Assembly (NCBI GenBank): GCA_033182465.1
Contig: CP137330.1
Span: 186,001-250,000, forward strand
DNA: 64,000 bases
From: Sanghuangporus weigelae
Lineage: Eukaryota; Basidiomycota; Agaricomycetes; Hymenochaetales; Hymenochaetaceae
Direction: 5' to 3'
The notes beneath the pieces were generated by a model. That model was not told the DNA's origin. It saw nothing but the letters and a program-made list of their open reading frames with translations, and made no database searches. The position numbers and the translations under genes are program-made. This document shows, piece by piece, positions 43,417-56,234 of this stretch; within the stretch, counting starts at the first letter, position 1, and every line of letters starts with the position of its first letter.

Positions 43417-46400
43417 CTAAGCGCCACTTCGGCCCACCGCACGAGCATGCAGACCGGCCGGCAAATTGACGCTTGGTAGTTTTTCTGGCGCGTCTTCGAC
43501 AGAAGGTATAGGCAAGAAACCGGCTTCGACGAGCCATGCCAGGTACATTCCAATCAACCTTCTATCCACCGTCGCGCTCTCTTGAAGACCAGAGCTATTG
43601 AGTAGCGTACGCGTATTTTCATTGCTCAACTCAGGGGCTTTTGTGCTCGTAGGCAAGTCGTCGAGTACGAAATGCAGCAAAGGGAATAGAGCATTGTCTT
43701 GTGACGCGAGGACGCGCTGCTCTAGGTTACGTCGCCAAACAAGATATTCGCTCTGTGAGACGGAGTACCCGTATGCAGATAGCGAAGAGAACAGGACATT
43801 GTAAGCGGGTAAAGGTCGAGCGGTTACGTGAAGGACCGGTAGATTCTCATTACTTTGACTTGAAGACGACGAGGAAACAGCAGCCGAGGAAACGATGCGA
43901 GCGACGTGGTCGACAGGTACCATATTGATCGAGTTATTGATGTCCGGCACGAGTCCTAGCTGAATGCAGCCCTTCACTAGTCTCCAGATGAAATCATCGG
44001 TATTCGTAACTATAAGTACGACTCGTCAGTAAATCTAAAACATTGTTTCCGCACGAGTAATCGCACCTGCAGATTGCGAATCACCGACAACGTAACCGGG
44101 TCGGACAATATATCCTCTGAGACCTCTTTTGCCTGCCTCGCGTAGGAGTTTCTCAGATACCCACTTCGTCTGACCGTATCCGCTCTTCAAGTCCGTTCGG
44201 GCACCTTCGAGATCATCGCTTTCTGGTACACCTCCGTTGCCACTGCGCGAGAGCTGATCTGAGAGTTGGACATAGTACGCACTTTCAAGCACCGCTGTCG
44301 AAGAGATAAATACAAATGCCTTCGGTTTGCCTAGCGTTGCTAGATCAATAGCCGTCAACGTAGCCAAGACGTTTGGTGCCCGAAGCTTTTCATAAGGATA
44401 AACCCAGTGGACCTATTGAACCCAAGACATTAATCCCTAAAGCAAAGAAGATTGCGTGAAAACGACTTGCCAGTGCACCGTTATGCACGATAACGTCCGC
44501 ATCGTTTGCGATGCGCTCCCAGGTTGCATCACCCAACCCGAATCTTTCTTTTGCAAGATCTCCAGCAACAACCTCCAGTTTTTTCGCGTCCACCCAGTTT
44601 TCGTCCCACACTCCGCGGTCCGTTGCACCTTCTCTAAGACGGTTCCAAGCTCTCTCCGGCGAAGCCGCGCGTACATGACAAATCACTTTGGCGACTGGAT
44701 GCCTCGACAGTAAGTCGCGTAGGATGAAAGCACCGAGAAAACCAGTTGCACCAGTAAGGAAGACGGTGACCGGCTCTGTTGTAGAGGATGCTGACGGTGT
44801 CTCATATGAAGCACTGAGCCGAGGAAGAAGTGCTTCGAAATCCTTGGCATATTCGATGCCTGCTGTCGTGGCTTTCTGAGTGATCGAAGGTGCAGCAAGA
44901 CCTGGTACATAAAGCCCAGCATGCTTCACCGTTCCACGAGGCTGCCCTTGGGCTTGATACGCCAGTCCTAGATCGGAGTTACGGAGAGCGTCAAGCTCAG
45001 CAGCCTGTTCTCGAATCGTCGGATGGTCAAACACAAGGCTGAGAGGCGCTTCGACAACGAACGCCTTTCTGAGTTCAAAAATGAGCCTCGTAGCCAAGAT
45101 CGAATGGCCACCAAGATCGAAGAAGCTCTCATCGAGCGAAATAGGCTGAGGCACAGTGATGAGAATGCTCACCCAGATGGACTGGACGTGCTTTTCGGTG
45201 GGGGAGGCCTGATCGGCACCATAAGATATATCCGCGGTGGCAGCTTCCGCAGTATCAGGAAAGGGCAATGCTGGCTTGTCAATCTTGCCATTAGGATTCA
45301 AAGGCATGCGTTTCAGGGGTACGAAGACTTATGAAGAACAGGCCATTAAAACTAGTCTGAAAGGAGAAGAAAACTAGAAATCTCTTACCTGTTGGGACGC
45401 TGTAGCTCGGTAGTTTCTTCTTCAAATGTTCCCTAACGTCTCTGATCAACCGATGGTATCGTCTTATGCCAGAGAACAGAGTACGACTATCCACCTCGGG
45501 CACATCACTCGTGTATTCATCGAGTGCAGATCCTTCTGCCGGTACGAAATAGCTCACGAGCGTCTTTTCCTCGTTCTTATCACGCCGAACGAGAGTGACG
45601 TTCTCGCGAATAAGAGGGTGTTGACTTAGATGCATATCGATTTCGCCGAGCTCGATACGAAACCCGCGAATCTTCACCTGGTCGTCCGCGCGGCCGGTGC
45701 ACTCCACTATTGCCCCTGGCATATAGCGTCCTAGGTCACCAGAACGATACATTCGGTCACGTATGCCTTTCCAGTAGCGCGCTTCAGGTCCAGCGAGACC
45801 CTTCGATGGGTGTAGCAGCGTATCTGGCCAAGTCGTAGTAGAGAACCAGTTGCTGACGAATTTCTGCGCCGTCGCCTCAGGATCCGAATAGCCCTCTGCA
45901 AGGCCGCCTGAGCGTACATAAATTTCACCGACTTCGCCTATTGCGCACGGAACCGTACGGTCATTACGATTGACGACGAGTAATTGCACGTCAATCATAC
46001 CCTCACCCGCAGGCATGATATCCTTCTGAGTTGCAAGGAATGTAGGATCCTCCGAAACGCTCGGAATGAGGAAGTAGGATACAGCTCTCTGGGTTTCAGT
46101 CGTGCCATACATGTTGATGATACGTACATGAGATGCGAGAGCTTGCAAACGATGACAGTCGCGCTTGGTGAGCACGTCCCCGACGAAGAATGCAGAGTGC
46201 AAGGAAGGAATTTGACATGTTGCTTGCGCGGAGAGAAGCTGGCCCATAGCCGGCGTCAGATGCGTCACTGTCACCGCACTGTCCGCCATCCATTCAGCAA
46301 GACGACCGGGTGTACCAATGTCCTCGGCAGTTGGTACGTGAAGAGATGCACAGAGGAAAAGCGGGGTGAACACTGTCAGAATCGTTAGAAAAGTAGAACA

Positions 46401-47938
46401 AAGAAATATCGATGATATTACTGACTATCACGTTGAATAGGATCGTGGGCAATTCCACTGAGCATCGTAAACCTCGAATGTTCGTTAAGTTCAAACCGTT
46501 CACTCATCCAAGGGAAGAAATGAGTAAGGCTATAATGCCTGCCTCGAACGCCTTTAGGTATTCCAGTACTTCCCGTAGTAAAGGAAAGAGTAGCTATGCT
46601 ATCTGGTCCAAGGACGACATTAGGGTCTGTATCGCCAAGATGTGTCTGTGCCTTCAAAACGTCTTCCGTTAAGCCAGTAGCATTTCCGCCAAGAATAGTC
46701 CCGTCGGGCAGAAGCTCGAGAGCTGGAACCTCAACACGAATGTTCGCCTCCGTCGAGATATACTTGCGTACCGTCGGATTTATGATGCCCGCGCCCTTGA
46801 GCACAATGAGCGCTCTGGGTTTCGCGACTTCAAGGTAGATCGTCTGTCGCGATGGCGGGTACGCGGGGTCGATCACGGAGAAAGTCGCGCCAGCCTTCAG
46901 AACGGCCATTACTGCAACCACAAGCTCAACGCTCCGATGTGCGTAGATCATGACAACTTCCTCCCGTTTCACACCTCCTTGGAGAAGGTGGTGTGCGAGA
47001 ATGTTAGACGCCCAGCGGATAGCCTTGTACGTGTACACAATTCGCTCGCGAGTCGGCGTATATTGAACGACGCATGGCCGTTCAGGATGTTCACGAGAAT
47101 TCCGCGAAAAAACGTCGGTAATCGCTCCTTTATAGTCGCACCAGTGAAGGTCAGCCGTCGGGTCAGGAAGTTGAGCGCGTTGCAACGGTGTTAGCAGAGG
47201 AATAGATCCGACTGCAGTAATCGGAGAAGAGCCCAGCTTTCGCAAGAGGACAGAGAGTTGGTCGACAATGAAGTTGATTCGCGCAGGTGTGAAAAGGAGA
47301 GAGTTGTACACAATCCGCAATGATATCCGCGGAGCAAGGGATGCATGCGATGAGGATACGGCGGGACGAATAACAGAAATCGTCAAATCCGAGGTCAAAC
47401 TCGTAGATCGCACAAATTCATCCAGCGGACTATCCGTTTCATCGAAGAAACGAACACGAAAGAGCGGCCTATTGTCGTCTGTCTTGAGTGCGGCAGCGAT
47501 GGCAGAAAATGGTATGGCAACTTCCTCTGCTTCCTTCTCCACCTGTTGCACGCGCCTTACAATCGCCCAGAAAGGATCGGATGGGTCAACCGACAATCTG
47601 AGCAGCAAAGGATCGCTAGCAGAAGCGGAGGACGACGCGATTACGATGTCCGTGTCTGCTGTGTATCTGTGCAACAAGACTGTGAACGCTGAGAGCAAAA
47701 GCTGGAACGCAGAAGGTCGATTTTTTGAAGTTGGTTCATCATCGTCCTGTTCATCTCCATTCTCATCATACAACGCGATTTTTAACAGACTCAAGCAAAC
47801 TTGCTCGCTGAGTTCGACTGTCTGGACCGCCTCGATGACCTTGCTCACTCCTATGGGTCTCGGGTAGTCTGTCGGCAACGCGATTGCTGGTAGATTTTGC
47901 AGCCTCGACAGCACTCGTTGCAAGCGAGCGTCACCCAT
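43417..47938 (-). CDS. LYS2: L-2-aminoadipate reductase (alpha-aminoadipate semialdehyde dehydrogenase)
   Basis: This enzyme reduces alpha-aminoadipate to its semialdehyde in fungal lysine synthesis, working as a one-module adenylation-thiolation-reductase enzyme. ATG at 47938 ([16 protein letters not shown]). Landmarks in order are an N-terminal condensation-like region ([19 protein letters not shown]); the A domain ([45 protein letters not shown]); the carrier domain [14 protein letters not shown]; the NADPH-binding [15 protein letters not shown]; and SDR-type [14 protein letters not shown]. Four introns are in phase: near 46376-46428; near 45328-45386; 44413-44470, which is GC-AG; and near 44010-44075. 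The product is about 1,430 residues and looks intact. A TGACTCA element lies 94 bp upstream. It must be activated by a phosphopantetheinyl transferase (Lys5 type) encoded elsewhere. Confidence 0.95.
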
Positions 47939-48031
47939 GATCACTGGAGGCGACAAGTACAGGAAAGATGGTGAATGAATGCAAAACGTGACCCATTTTC
48001 ATGTACAAAAATGTTCGGAGTGATCGGCCTT

Positions 48032-48038
48032 TGACTCA
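48032..48038. promoter_or_regulatory. Gcn4/Cpc1-type site upstream of LYS2
   Basis: A perfect TGACTCA lies 94 bp before the LYS2 start codon. This is the binding consensus of the bZIP activator Gcn4/Cpc1, which drives amino-acid biosynthetic genes under starvation in fungi. One 7-bp match could be chance, but position and gene type fit. Confidence 0.6.
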
Positions 48039-48195
48039 TTTATTTCCTTAGAGGAAAGGTCACGGGACTGACGCGTCCGATTCACGCGCACGGTTGTTTG
48101 CAGATGTTGATCACATGGCAATGACTAATAAACAATCTGACCCAGCGGAAGGTACAACAAGTACAGTTACAGGAATACAGATATGCAAAATATCA

Positions 48196-51100
48196 TCAGC
48201 TCGTCAATGACGACAGTATCTCCAAGAGCGCTGAGTCCGATGCGAATGAGGATGCTGGAAGAACTAGTCCTGTTGTATCCTGCACCTTCTCGGAGAATGT
48301 GACGAAGTCGATGCTCTGCAGACCAAGCATGAGAAACGATTTTGAGAGCAAATCTTGCGGATCCGCATCCTTAAATCCGAAGTCTGACACAAGTATGTTC
48401 GCCACGGCCTCTTCGACACTATTCCTATCCATTTCTATGTTCTCGCTGGAGGAAGACGAAGGGACCGAAGCTGCTGTACTTGGTGCTAGTCCTGTTGCAG
48501 GTAACGATGTCGCTACTTTCTCCGCCGAGATCGAGCTTTGAACATGGTCCTCCTGCTCAGAGACGACGGAGATAGCCGATAATGACGGAGTTGGAGCGGC
48601 CGCTGGTACAATGATCGTAGAAAAGTCGACATCGAGGTAATTTTTTAGCGTGAAAATTTGGCATCCGTCCCACTTGTACCTCGCGACTATAGATGAGAGC
48701 ATACGGCCTGGTCCAACATCCACCAACGGACTCGACGGAAAATGCTTTTGAATAAACCGTACGGCATCCACAAACATTACGGGATCCCTCATATGCCTCA
48801 GCCAGTATTTCGGACCCAGTCTTTTCCCACCGATGGAGCTTCCTGTCAGTCCAGAGATGTACATGCATGTCTCAGGAGCGCAATCCACACTTGAAAGTCT
48901 GACGGAAGTAACAACACCGTCCATAACTGCGGAATGGAACGGGATGGACGTCTCGACCAATTTCGTCTTGACTCTGGCTTTCTGAAAAGCGGACTGCGCG
49001 AAAGTAACGTGTTCGGGTGGTCCGGAAAGTACATAATGGTTCGGGCCCGCGTAGATAGCAATCTCCATGTTGAACGGCAGCTTGAGGAGCTGACGTCTTA
49101 CTACGTCCAGTTCAGCGAAAACATTGAGCATGCTTCCTTTGACATCACGCAGAGCGACTGCCCTTCTAACAATAATATCCACAGCTACTTCCAGCGATAG
49201 GATACCGGCACAGACAGAAGCTGCGTATTCTCCAAAACAATAGCCCAGGACGGCACGGGGGATTACGCCTCGCCGCTTGAGTTCTTCGTAAGCCGATACT
49301 TGGCCGATGAGCGTGCCTAGCTGGTAATCTAAAGGTTTGCTGAATCGATTGTCTGGAGTTAGAATCATACCGACAAGTTTTGGAGAAACACGCCGTACTT
49401 TTCGCCGATATATCGTATCTCTTTCCTAACTAGAGAAAACGCCGTTTCTACCTGGTTCTTCACGTCACTTGATATTGTCATCGAAGTGGAGACTGCCTCT
49501 GACCACGGTCCGAAGAGAAGAACAGGGGGGTCGAGGATCCGACTTGGAGGACGAGCTGCGCTCCCATTAGAATGAGCATGTGCTCCCAGTAAATAATTTA
49601 CAATCGGCTTTAAGAACTCCTCATTGACCTCGGGACAAGCCGCAAGCGAAGGACTGAACGCAAGGCTCCTCTTCACCTCTAACGAGGCGTATTTCTTTGG
49701 CAGATCGCCCTTTTCCGCAACTCCCGAAAAGTACGGGAGCAAACGAGCAATCGCAATTTCGGACCCGACCGGCGCATTCCGTATAGCATGGACGTACACC
49801 CTGAGCGATACAAGAGATACGCCGTTCTTCATTTCCGCTAATGTCGCTAATATGTCGGCTGTCACAGTCCACGTTGTTATTCGAGGGTTAGCGATATGCA
49901 AAATTTGTGTTTGAGACTCGGAGGAAGGAGAAGTGATGAAATCTGAGATGACGGCCGCGCAGACATCCGATGATATCCAGGATACGTCGGGCAGGTTCCG
50001 GGGAAGCATCTTCAGAGCGGGCAGAGACTTTATCATCATTGGCATCATTTCGTTTAGGGACCAGTCGCCCGATTTAGAGTTGCCGCAAATCTGCCCGATA
50101 CGGACAATTCGCAAATTGAAGGCGTCCATGTGAGCGCGATGAATCGAGAGTAGCGCATGCTCTGAAATGAGTTTCGAGACTGCATAGCCCTGTAAAGAGA
50201 AAAGAATGTCATTTTTATTTCAAATTTCGAAGAATGGAACTGAAGCACTCCAACCCACCTGATCGAGACACGCGCTCAGGTCTGGCCTCAGCGACTGTTC
50301 AGGAATGAACGTTCCTTCATAACCGAAATATGCGCTGAAACTTGAAATGAAGTAATAATCCACATGTTTATCTGCAGCAATGCTCAGCTGAGCAAGATTC
50401 CGTACGCCTTGCACGCAGTTCTGGAACGATGCCACAGGCAAATTGAAATCGAGTTTCCAAGCTAGGTGCACGATGGTGTCGCTGTGCCGTAATAGTCGGT
50501 CATACACATCCGATCCACAACCAAGAAGCTCATCGCCCAAATCAGACACGTAAAAGACGACGAGTCGTCCGAGGTCGCGTTCCTTGACGAGCTGTGATGC
50601 ATCGTGGCCATGTGTTGAGTAGGCTCGCAAAAGACGATTCCATGCGTCTCCTCGGACCGGACAGTATATTTGTTTTACCTCGGATCGGGACAGCAGATCA
50701 TGAAGGACATGGCACCCCAGCATCCCATTTGCACCTGTCAGCAGCACCGATACATCTTTAGGAGACCTTTCTTTCTTCCTTGCCATGGTAGAAGCGGTAT
50801 CCAACTTGGCTCCATACCTGGCGATCCACGCGTCAACGTCTGCTTGTGAGAAGCGACTTTGTGATATTGAGATCGGCTGAGACTGTCCATGTCTCTTCTC
50901 CGCAAAGAAGTCGTGAATGGCTTGCACAGTCGACAACGAGTAAAGGTCCAAGACGGGAAGCGTGATTCCAGAAACCTGCGACAAGGTTTTTGCTAGCTCG
51001 ATGCTGTTTAAGGAATCCACTCCTAAATCGAAGATGTTGCTATCATGCCGAACATTCTGAACAGGCATACGAAGAACAGACGCAACAGCTTCTGCAATGA

Positions 51101-53250
51101 AGTCGACTGAAACAAAGCGCGACGATCGTTCCGATGTGTTAAATATAGCCTCCTCGTGGGCCTCGCCTAGAGCTGATTTAGTCGGCGTCTGCTTTATGAT
51201 CGAATTGGGAGAGTCCTTCCAGCATCTTTTGCGATCAAAAGCATACGTCGGGAAAGTCTGAAGGTAGTGATGTAGTTGTGATACCTTTCGAAGATCGTAG
51301 ATTTGTTCAAAACAAAGATTATGGCCCTTGTTGTACAGTAGGCACGCAGCTCCTAATGTCTGATCCCGCGCAATCAGACCATCTATCGCCCTTCTGTCAT
51401 CTCCGGAAAAGGAGGTAGGCAACTTGGACAAATTAAGAAAAACGGATGCCGATGGTACTTCTACGACGGGAAGCTGATCGACGTTCGATACGTAGGATTC
51501 AGCAGTTATGCCATGCAGTTCTTCAATGCTGGACGCGGCGATGGCCAGTCTGACTGGATGATGTGAGCGAGCAAGCGAAAGAATGGCACCTAGATCGTGC
51601 AAGGTACACCGCGACTGGCATGCCCACTCGTAGACTGCTGCTATCTGAGCATTCAGAGCAGTGAGGGTCTTTGCCGAGAATGGGAGCATACTAAGCTGAT
51701 TGAGCGAGGTACTTTCATTCCTCTCACCCATGGCTATGGGCGTCTCCTCTAGAATAAGGCTCGCAATGGAACCGGTAAAACCGAAACTGCAAACCTGCGA
51801 GACGATAGGTCTCCCACTAGGAAGTGGAGTTAGCGACGTTGGGATCAGAATCTTTCCATCCTTGAATTCTGGTAGAGGATCGACGAGGTGAGGAGGAAGA
51901 GCTCTGTGTTCGAAGCAGGAAAGAACCTTCAAAATACCTGAATGAATTTCATTAGTTATAATAACCGACTAGTAGAGCAGAGTGATGCTTACCGACAAGC
52001 ATGGAGGCCGCCTGGCAATGACCAAAAAGTGTCTTCGACGAAGAGACCCAGAAGGTATCCTGCCGAAGCTCATCTCCATCATAGACACTGCGGAATGCTT
52101 CGGCTTCCATCGCATCTCCAAGTCGAGTTCCAGTCCCATGTGCTGTACAAAAGTCAATATCCAATCCTTTGGCTTGCTCGATATCTAACCTTCAAGCAAG
52201 TTGACATCTGCAGGGTTGAGCCCTGCAGCACGCAATGAGCGCCGAGTCAGAGCTACTTGTGCGGTGACGTTCGGTGTCGCTAGAGCCCGGGTTGCACCAT
52301 TGTGGCCTGTGGCAAGAGACTTGATGACGCCGAGTATCGGACAAGCAGTTGCTTGTGCCACACTAGACCGTTTCAATACAAAGAACACTGCGCCCTCCTA
52401 TGTGTTATCGCCTTAGTAATCAACCACTGTTGGTAAGAGGTGGGACAATCGACTTACAGAAGGCACATAACCATCGGCTTCTCTAGAGAAGGCGGCACAT
52501 TGCCCATTCTTGGAAGCGACATTCACAGATGCAGCCCAGTCGAATGGAGCAGTAAAGAAGTGGGTTGTTATCGCTCCAACGATAGCAAGGTCGCATTCTT
52601 CACTAAGGAGTGCCTGAATACCTAAATTATATAAATTAGCAGAAGGAAGCTTGAAGGTGGTTGGAAGAGCCAATACCATCTCGAAGCGCGAATGCTCCCG
52701 AAGAGCATGCAGTAGAAATGACTGAACTCGGGCCGCGGAAGTCAAAGTAATGAGCGACCTGGCCGGAAACTCCGCTGGGATCGCTGTTCGCAGCCCACCG
52801 GTGATCAAAAGCCTCGGATCGGTCATCAGAAAACCTCCGGAGGTCCCAGCCATCCTCCGTGCCCACGCCTATCGACACAGCGACGTTCTTCCCTCTCACA
52901 GATGCAGGCGGTATTCCAGCACGTTCAAGCACCTCCCATGTCAACTCTAGGGCTAAACGCGTGTTGGGCCTGAGTACCTCTGCCTCTGCAGGCGATATGT
53001 TGAAGAAAGTAGGGTCAAAGAGCTCAATCCCTTCGCTGCCTAACCATCCAGCACCTCCAACTCTCGAAGGATCTATGAAAGCAGCGGGATCTGGATGTCG
53101 AGATGCGGGAACGGAGTCCGGAGATGCTAAGATATCTTTAGGATCGATTTTACTGCATAATGCATCCCAGAGCTGTGAAGGACTAGTTATACCAAGGGGA
53201 AGACGGCAAGCAGAGGAAACAATCACGATTGGGTCGACTTGGAGGTTCAT
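48196..53250 (-). CDS. non-canonical polyketide synthase: KS-ACP-reductase-AT-ACP
   Basis: ATG at 53250 (MNLQVDPIVIVSS). The ketosynthase carries its catalytic triad: STACSSG, EAHGTGT (formed by splicing out 52143-52189) and TLFGHCQAAS. A post-KS linker follows directly with a post-AT-like sequence (FPTYAFDRKRCW), with no AT at the usual place. Next are a carrier protein (FDLGVDSLNSIEL) and a thioester-reductase domain (VLLTGANGMLGCHVL, then GYAVSKLISEH). After that comes an acyltransferase with GYCFGEYAAS, in which the usual nucleophile Ser is Cys, and PFHSAVMDG. A final carrier domain (LMLGLQSIDF) ends the protein. In-phase introns are 52622-52676, about 52398-52457, 52143-52189, near 51938-51995, 50190-50258 and 49340-49398. 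Product about 1,570 residues. Release by reduction would give an aldehyde or alcohol. The gene is divergent from the phosphatase gene. Confidence 0.8.
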
Positions 53251-53628
53251 CTTGGAGGGAGATGGGGCTTATCTCTCAGGCGCAAATTTCTCTTATGCAC
53301 ATCCTGCTGATGGTCCATCATAGACGGAAGCCCTTGAGACTAATAGTATCACGACTAGTTGATGGTTAGTGATAGAATTTTAGAAGTTTGAAGCGAAGCA
53401 TAACTTCATGTAACATCGCGTGACTATCGTGAGTAACACGTTGCAGCCTAGCGCTAAATAAGGAAGTACGAACACACATGCTGACATCATCGTCTTCTTC
53501 TCCATCCATGACCTCAGCTCAGTTGAGGTTGACATTGTTGGTCTTCTCCCTCCAACAGTGTATACAAGCACCGGTTGGATAGTATTCTGGGAGCAGAGCT
53601 GCCATCTCAGGTCATATCTTGAAGCAAT
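53251..53628. promoter_or_regulatory. 378-bp divergent promoter between PKS and PTEN-type gene
   Basis: The two start codons face away from each other across 378 bp, so both promoters share this stretch. I saw no clear TATA box or known factor site. Confidence 0.6.
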
Positions 53629-55830
53629 ATGGCCAACTTTGTGCGTCGGATTGTCTCGGGAAACAAGGCCCGATTCAAGGACAAACATCTGGATCTCGAG
53701 CTCGACCTCGTTTACGTGACAGACCAGATTATTATCATGGGTTTTCCTGCGACCGGAGTTGAGGGTATTTTCCGAAATCGTAGAGAAGATGCCAAGAAAT
53801 TTCTGGACTATCGGCATGGTAAGAACTACTGGGTATTCAACTTCTGCCCTCTTCGTGAAAACTCGTATCCTGCGAGTTTCTTTGATGGCCGTGTGAGTCG
53901 ATACCCGTTTCCGGACCACCAGTAAGTCGTAATGTTTGTTCAGCACTAGCAATTTACGCTCGAGATAGCTCAACAACTCGGCAGTGCACCTCCGCTGGCT
54001 ATCCTGCCACTCTTCGTGCGCGAAGCTCGCGAATGGCTTTCTGGTTCCCCAGATCGTGTGGCTGTTCTACATTGCAAAGGTAGAACATAAATCTCTATAT
54101 ATGCAAATTAGTAGTATTCTGACCAGCTACAATAGCTGGCAAGGGTCGTTCTGGAACTCTCGCATGCGCATATCTTCTTTCTATAGATGGAACACCGTCA
54201 CCACCTAAACTCCAGCGTAGCATGACGAAGAAAGAATGGGCGAAACACCGTGCTGATCAGATAATGGAAACAGTTGACACCGAAGACATGGATGAAGAAG
54301 CACGTGCAATTGAAGAGACGAGAGTTACCGAAGAAAAGGAAGACTTCTCTATTCAGGAAGAATCAAACACGACTGGCCAAACTTCGTCCGTTCACCTAGA
54401 ACTGGAACAAACGGACGCCGCCAAGATCGAAGCTCCAAGCAACGTGGCTTCGATTATCAGTGAACCAGAGTCGGAGACAACGGTCTTGGCTCCGTCTCGG
54501 AGTCCTCCAGCAGAGGTCCATCATTCCGCGGATGCCGCAGATGAAAATAACAAGATGAACTTCAAACCTTTTGCGCTCGACGATGTTTTAGCGCTGCATA
54601 CGGCACGGCGTATGAAATCCCCGTCATCGCCTGACGAGAAGCTTAAACACGGTGTATCAATTCCCAGCCAACGGCGATGGCTGTATTACTGGTCCCTACT
54701 CCTCATGAATGCAGCTCCGCGGGATTTCTGGCAAGCACCGCTTCCACGCGTCCGCCTGCGCGAGATGCGCGTTCGTGTTCGTGATTTAGGCGGTGTCAAG
54801 ATGAATCTTTTGAAAGTAGCAAATCGCGTTATCGAGAAGACAAACGCAGCGAAATATGGCGTGCAGCAACGTGGACGAGGACCTGTTTGGGTGTCGCTTG
54901 CTCGGTACAATGACAGCTTTGTGGAGATGCTGGAGAGATGGGAAAGGCTCACAAGGTCTGAAGATGGTAATTTTGCTCTGAGGCGCAAGGGGTCAGACTA
55001 CATATCCGGGGATGGTGTGTTGCGGGAGATATTCGCTGATGGCAAATGGGACAAGGGGAAAATGATTAGGAGCTTTACTCGCCTCGGACACTGGAATGAC
55101 GCTCCTGACCGCCAGCAGACGGAGGCATGGTGTTTCCGTCTATCTTTTGTTTAAGGAAGTACTTATTAAGGTCTATTAACTGTTTCTTTAGGATGGAAGC
55201 GTGATGTGCCATACACTCCTGCCCTTGACGGAGCAGAAATGGGAAGCACTTCAAGAAGAGATGCGGGAACATGACACGAACCCGCGTCCTGAGGAGACTC
55301 ATGAATCTCTTTCGACAAGGCAGTCGAACGCTCCCGATTCAGGACAGTCAACTGTGAGCTCCGTTACCGATCTGGCTCATGTGATCGACGATGTCAGTGC
55401 AGAAAAGGGAGTGATTCTCGATGCCACACGTGAACTTCGCGCGAAAATCTACATGGGGCAGGTTTTCATGGGTTGGTTCTGGTTCATCCCCGCTTTTCAT
55501 ATGCCTCCCGCTCCCCAGTCTTCCACGGCTTCAGCAGAGCGTTCTCCGGAATCGAACAATACTCATTTTGTGGTGACCCGGAAGGAAGTAGATTTTCCAA
55601 TAGCCGCGGGCGCCGCACTCGTTGATGTCGATATCTCGCTGGAGTGGATTGTTCCTGGGGCCGACCCGGAAGCTGATAGGCGGGGACCTCCGAAGACCCA
55701 GACGAGCGAGGACTCCGCGAAAGGTGAAGGCGGAGAACCCGGCTCCGGACTTCTTGCCGGGATTCAGGCTGCGATTTCCGATGCTTCTGGCAGAGAGGCA
55801 GTCGAGACGCTAGAGGCGTCTGATCAATAG
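53629..55830 (+). CDS. tep1: PTEN-type phosphatidylinositol 3-phosphatase
   Basis: ATG 53629 opens MANFVRRIVSGNKARF. Exon 1 ends within ...YPFPDHH and intron 53923-53984 follows. Exon 2 (53985-54079) ends at HCK and intron 54080-54135 follows. Exon 3 completes the active-site loop HCKAGKGRSG (CX5R, with the Lys residues typical of PTEN) and runs on through a long acidic insert (about residues 150-270). The C2-like region follows (RVRDLGGVKMNLL, FADGKWDKGKMIRSFTRLGHWNDAP), and a last exon after an intron near 55150-55192 carries ARELRAKIYMGQVFMGWFWF-type sequence and a disordered tail. PTEN proteins remove the 3-phosphate from PIP3 and restrain PI3K signalling. The product is about 670 residues, longer than human PTEN because of the insert and tail, as is common in basidiomycetes. 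It looks intact and is probably housekeeping rather than part of the cluster. Confidence 0.88.
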
Positions 55831-55964
55831 CACGGTTTCGAGCATCCTGTCCTTTTTTCGACTTTTCCCCGAGCATGTCGTTTCCTCATTTTCTCATCTC
55901 TTTTCGCGGGCTCTTTAGAAATTTCAGTCGTATCCACCCCATTTATTCAACGCGTTTTCTGTCT

Positions 55965-55986
55965 CATACATACATACATACATACA
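55965..55986. repeat. (CATA)n microsatellite
   Basis: About five tandem cata units in the 3' flank of the phosphatase gene. Confidence 0.85.
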
Positions 55987-56234
55987 CCAGGAGGGAGGTA
56001 AGCTCTATCTACGATAAGACTGAATAAAGTTGGGACACATGTATCTATACAGTTCACCTGTACTTCACTGCTGCACAACACCATAACCGTGTACCTAGGT
56101 TTATTCTATATAGAAAGTGTAAGACCGATCGCTCAGATCTGGTGCAATTGAAATTAGCGAGAAAATTTTCCCCCGGGAAATATAAATTGGTCTCTCGCCC
56201 TGAGAGTTGCAACAGTTTTCAAAAAATAAAAATA

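Noticed and set aside
43417-47938. NRPS-like adenylating reductase belonging to the secondary-metabolite cluster
   Set aside because: The N-terminal and A-domain landmarks (for example [17 protein letters not shown] and DVLTKRDC) are those of LYS2, and the upstream TGACTCA fits lysine synthesis.
49365-50129. Two separate genes (reductase and AT-ACP) overlapping by ATGA
   Set aside because: A well-formed 59-nt intron (49340-49398) joins the frames in phase within the AT domain.
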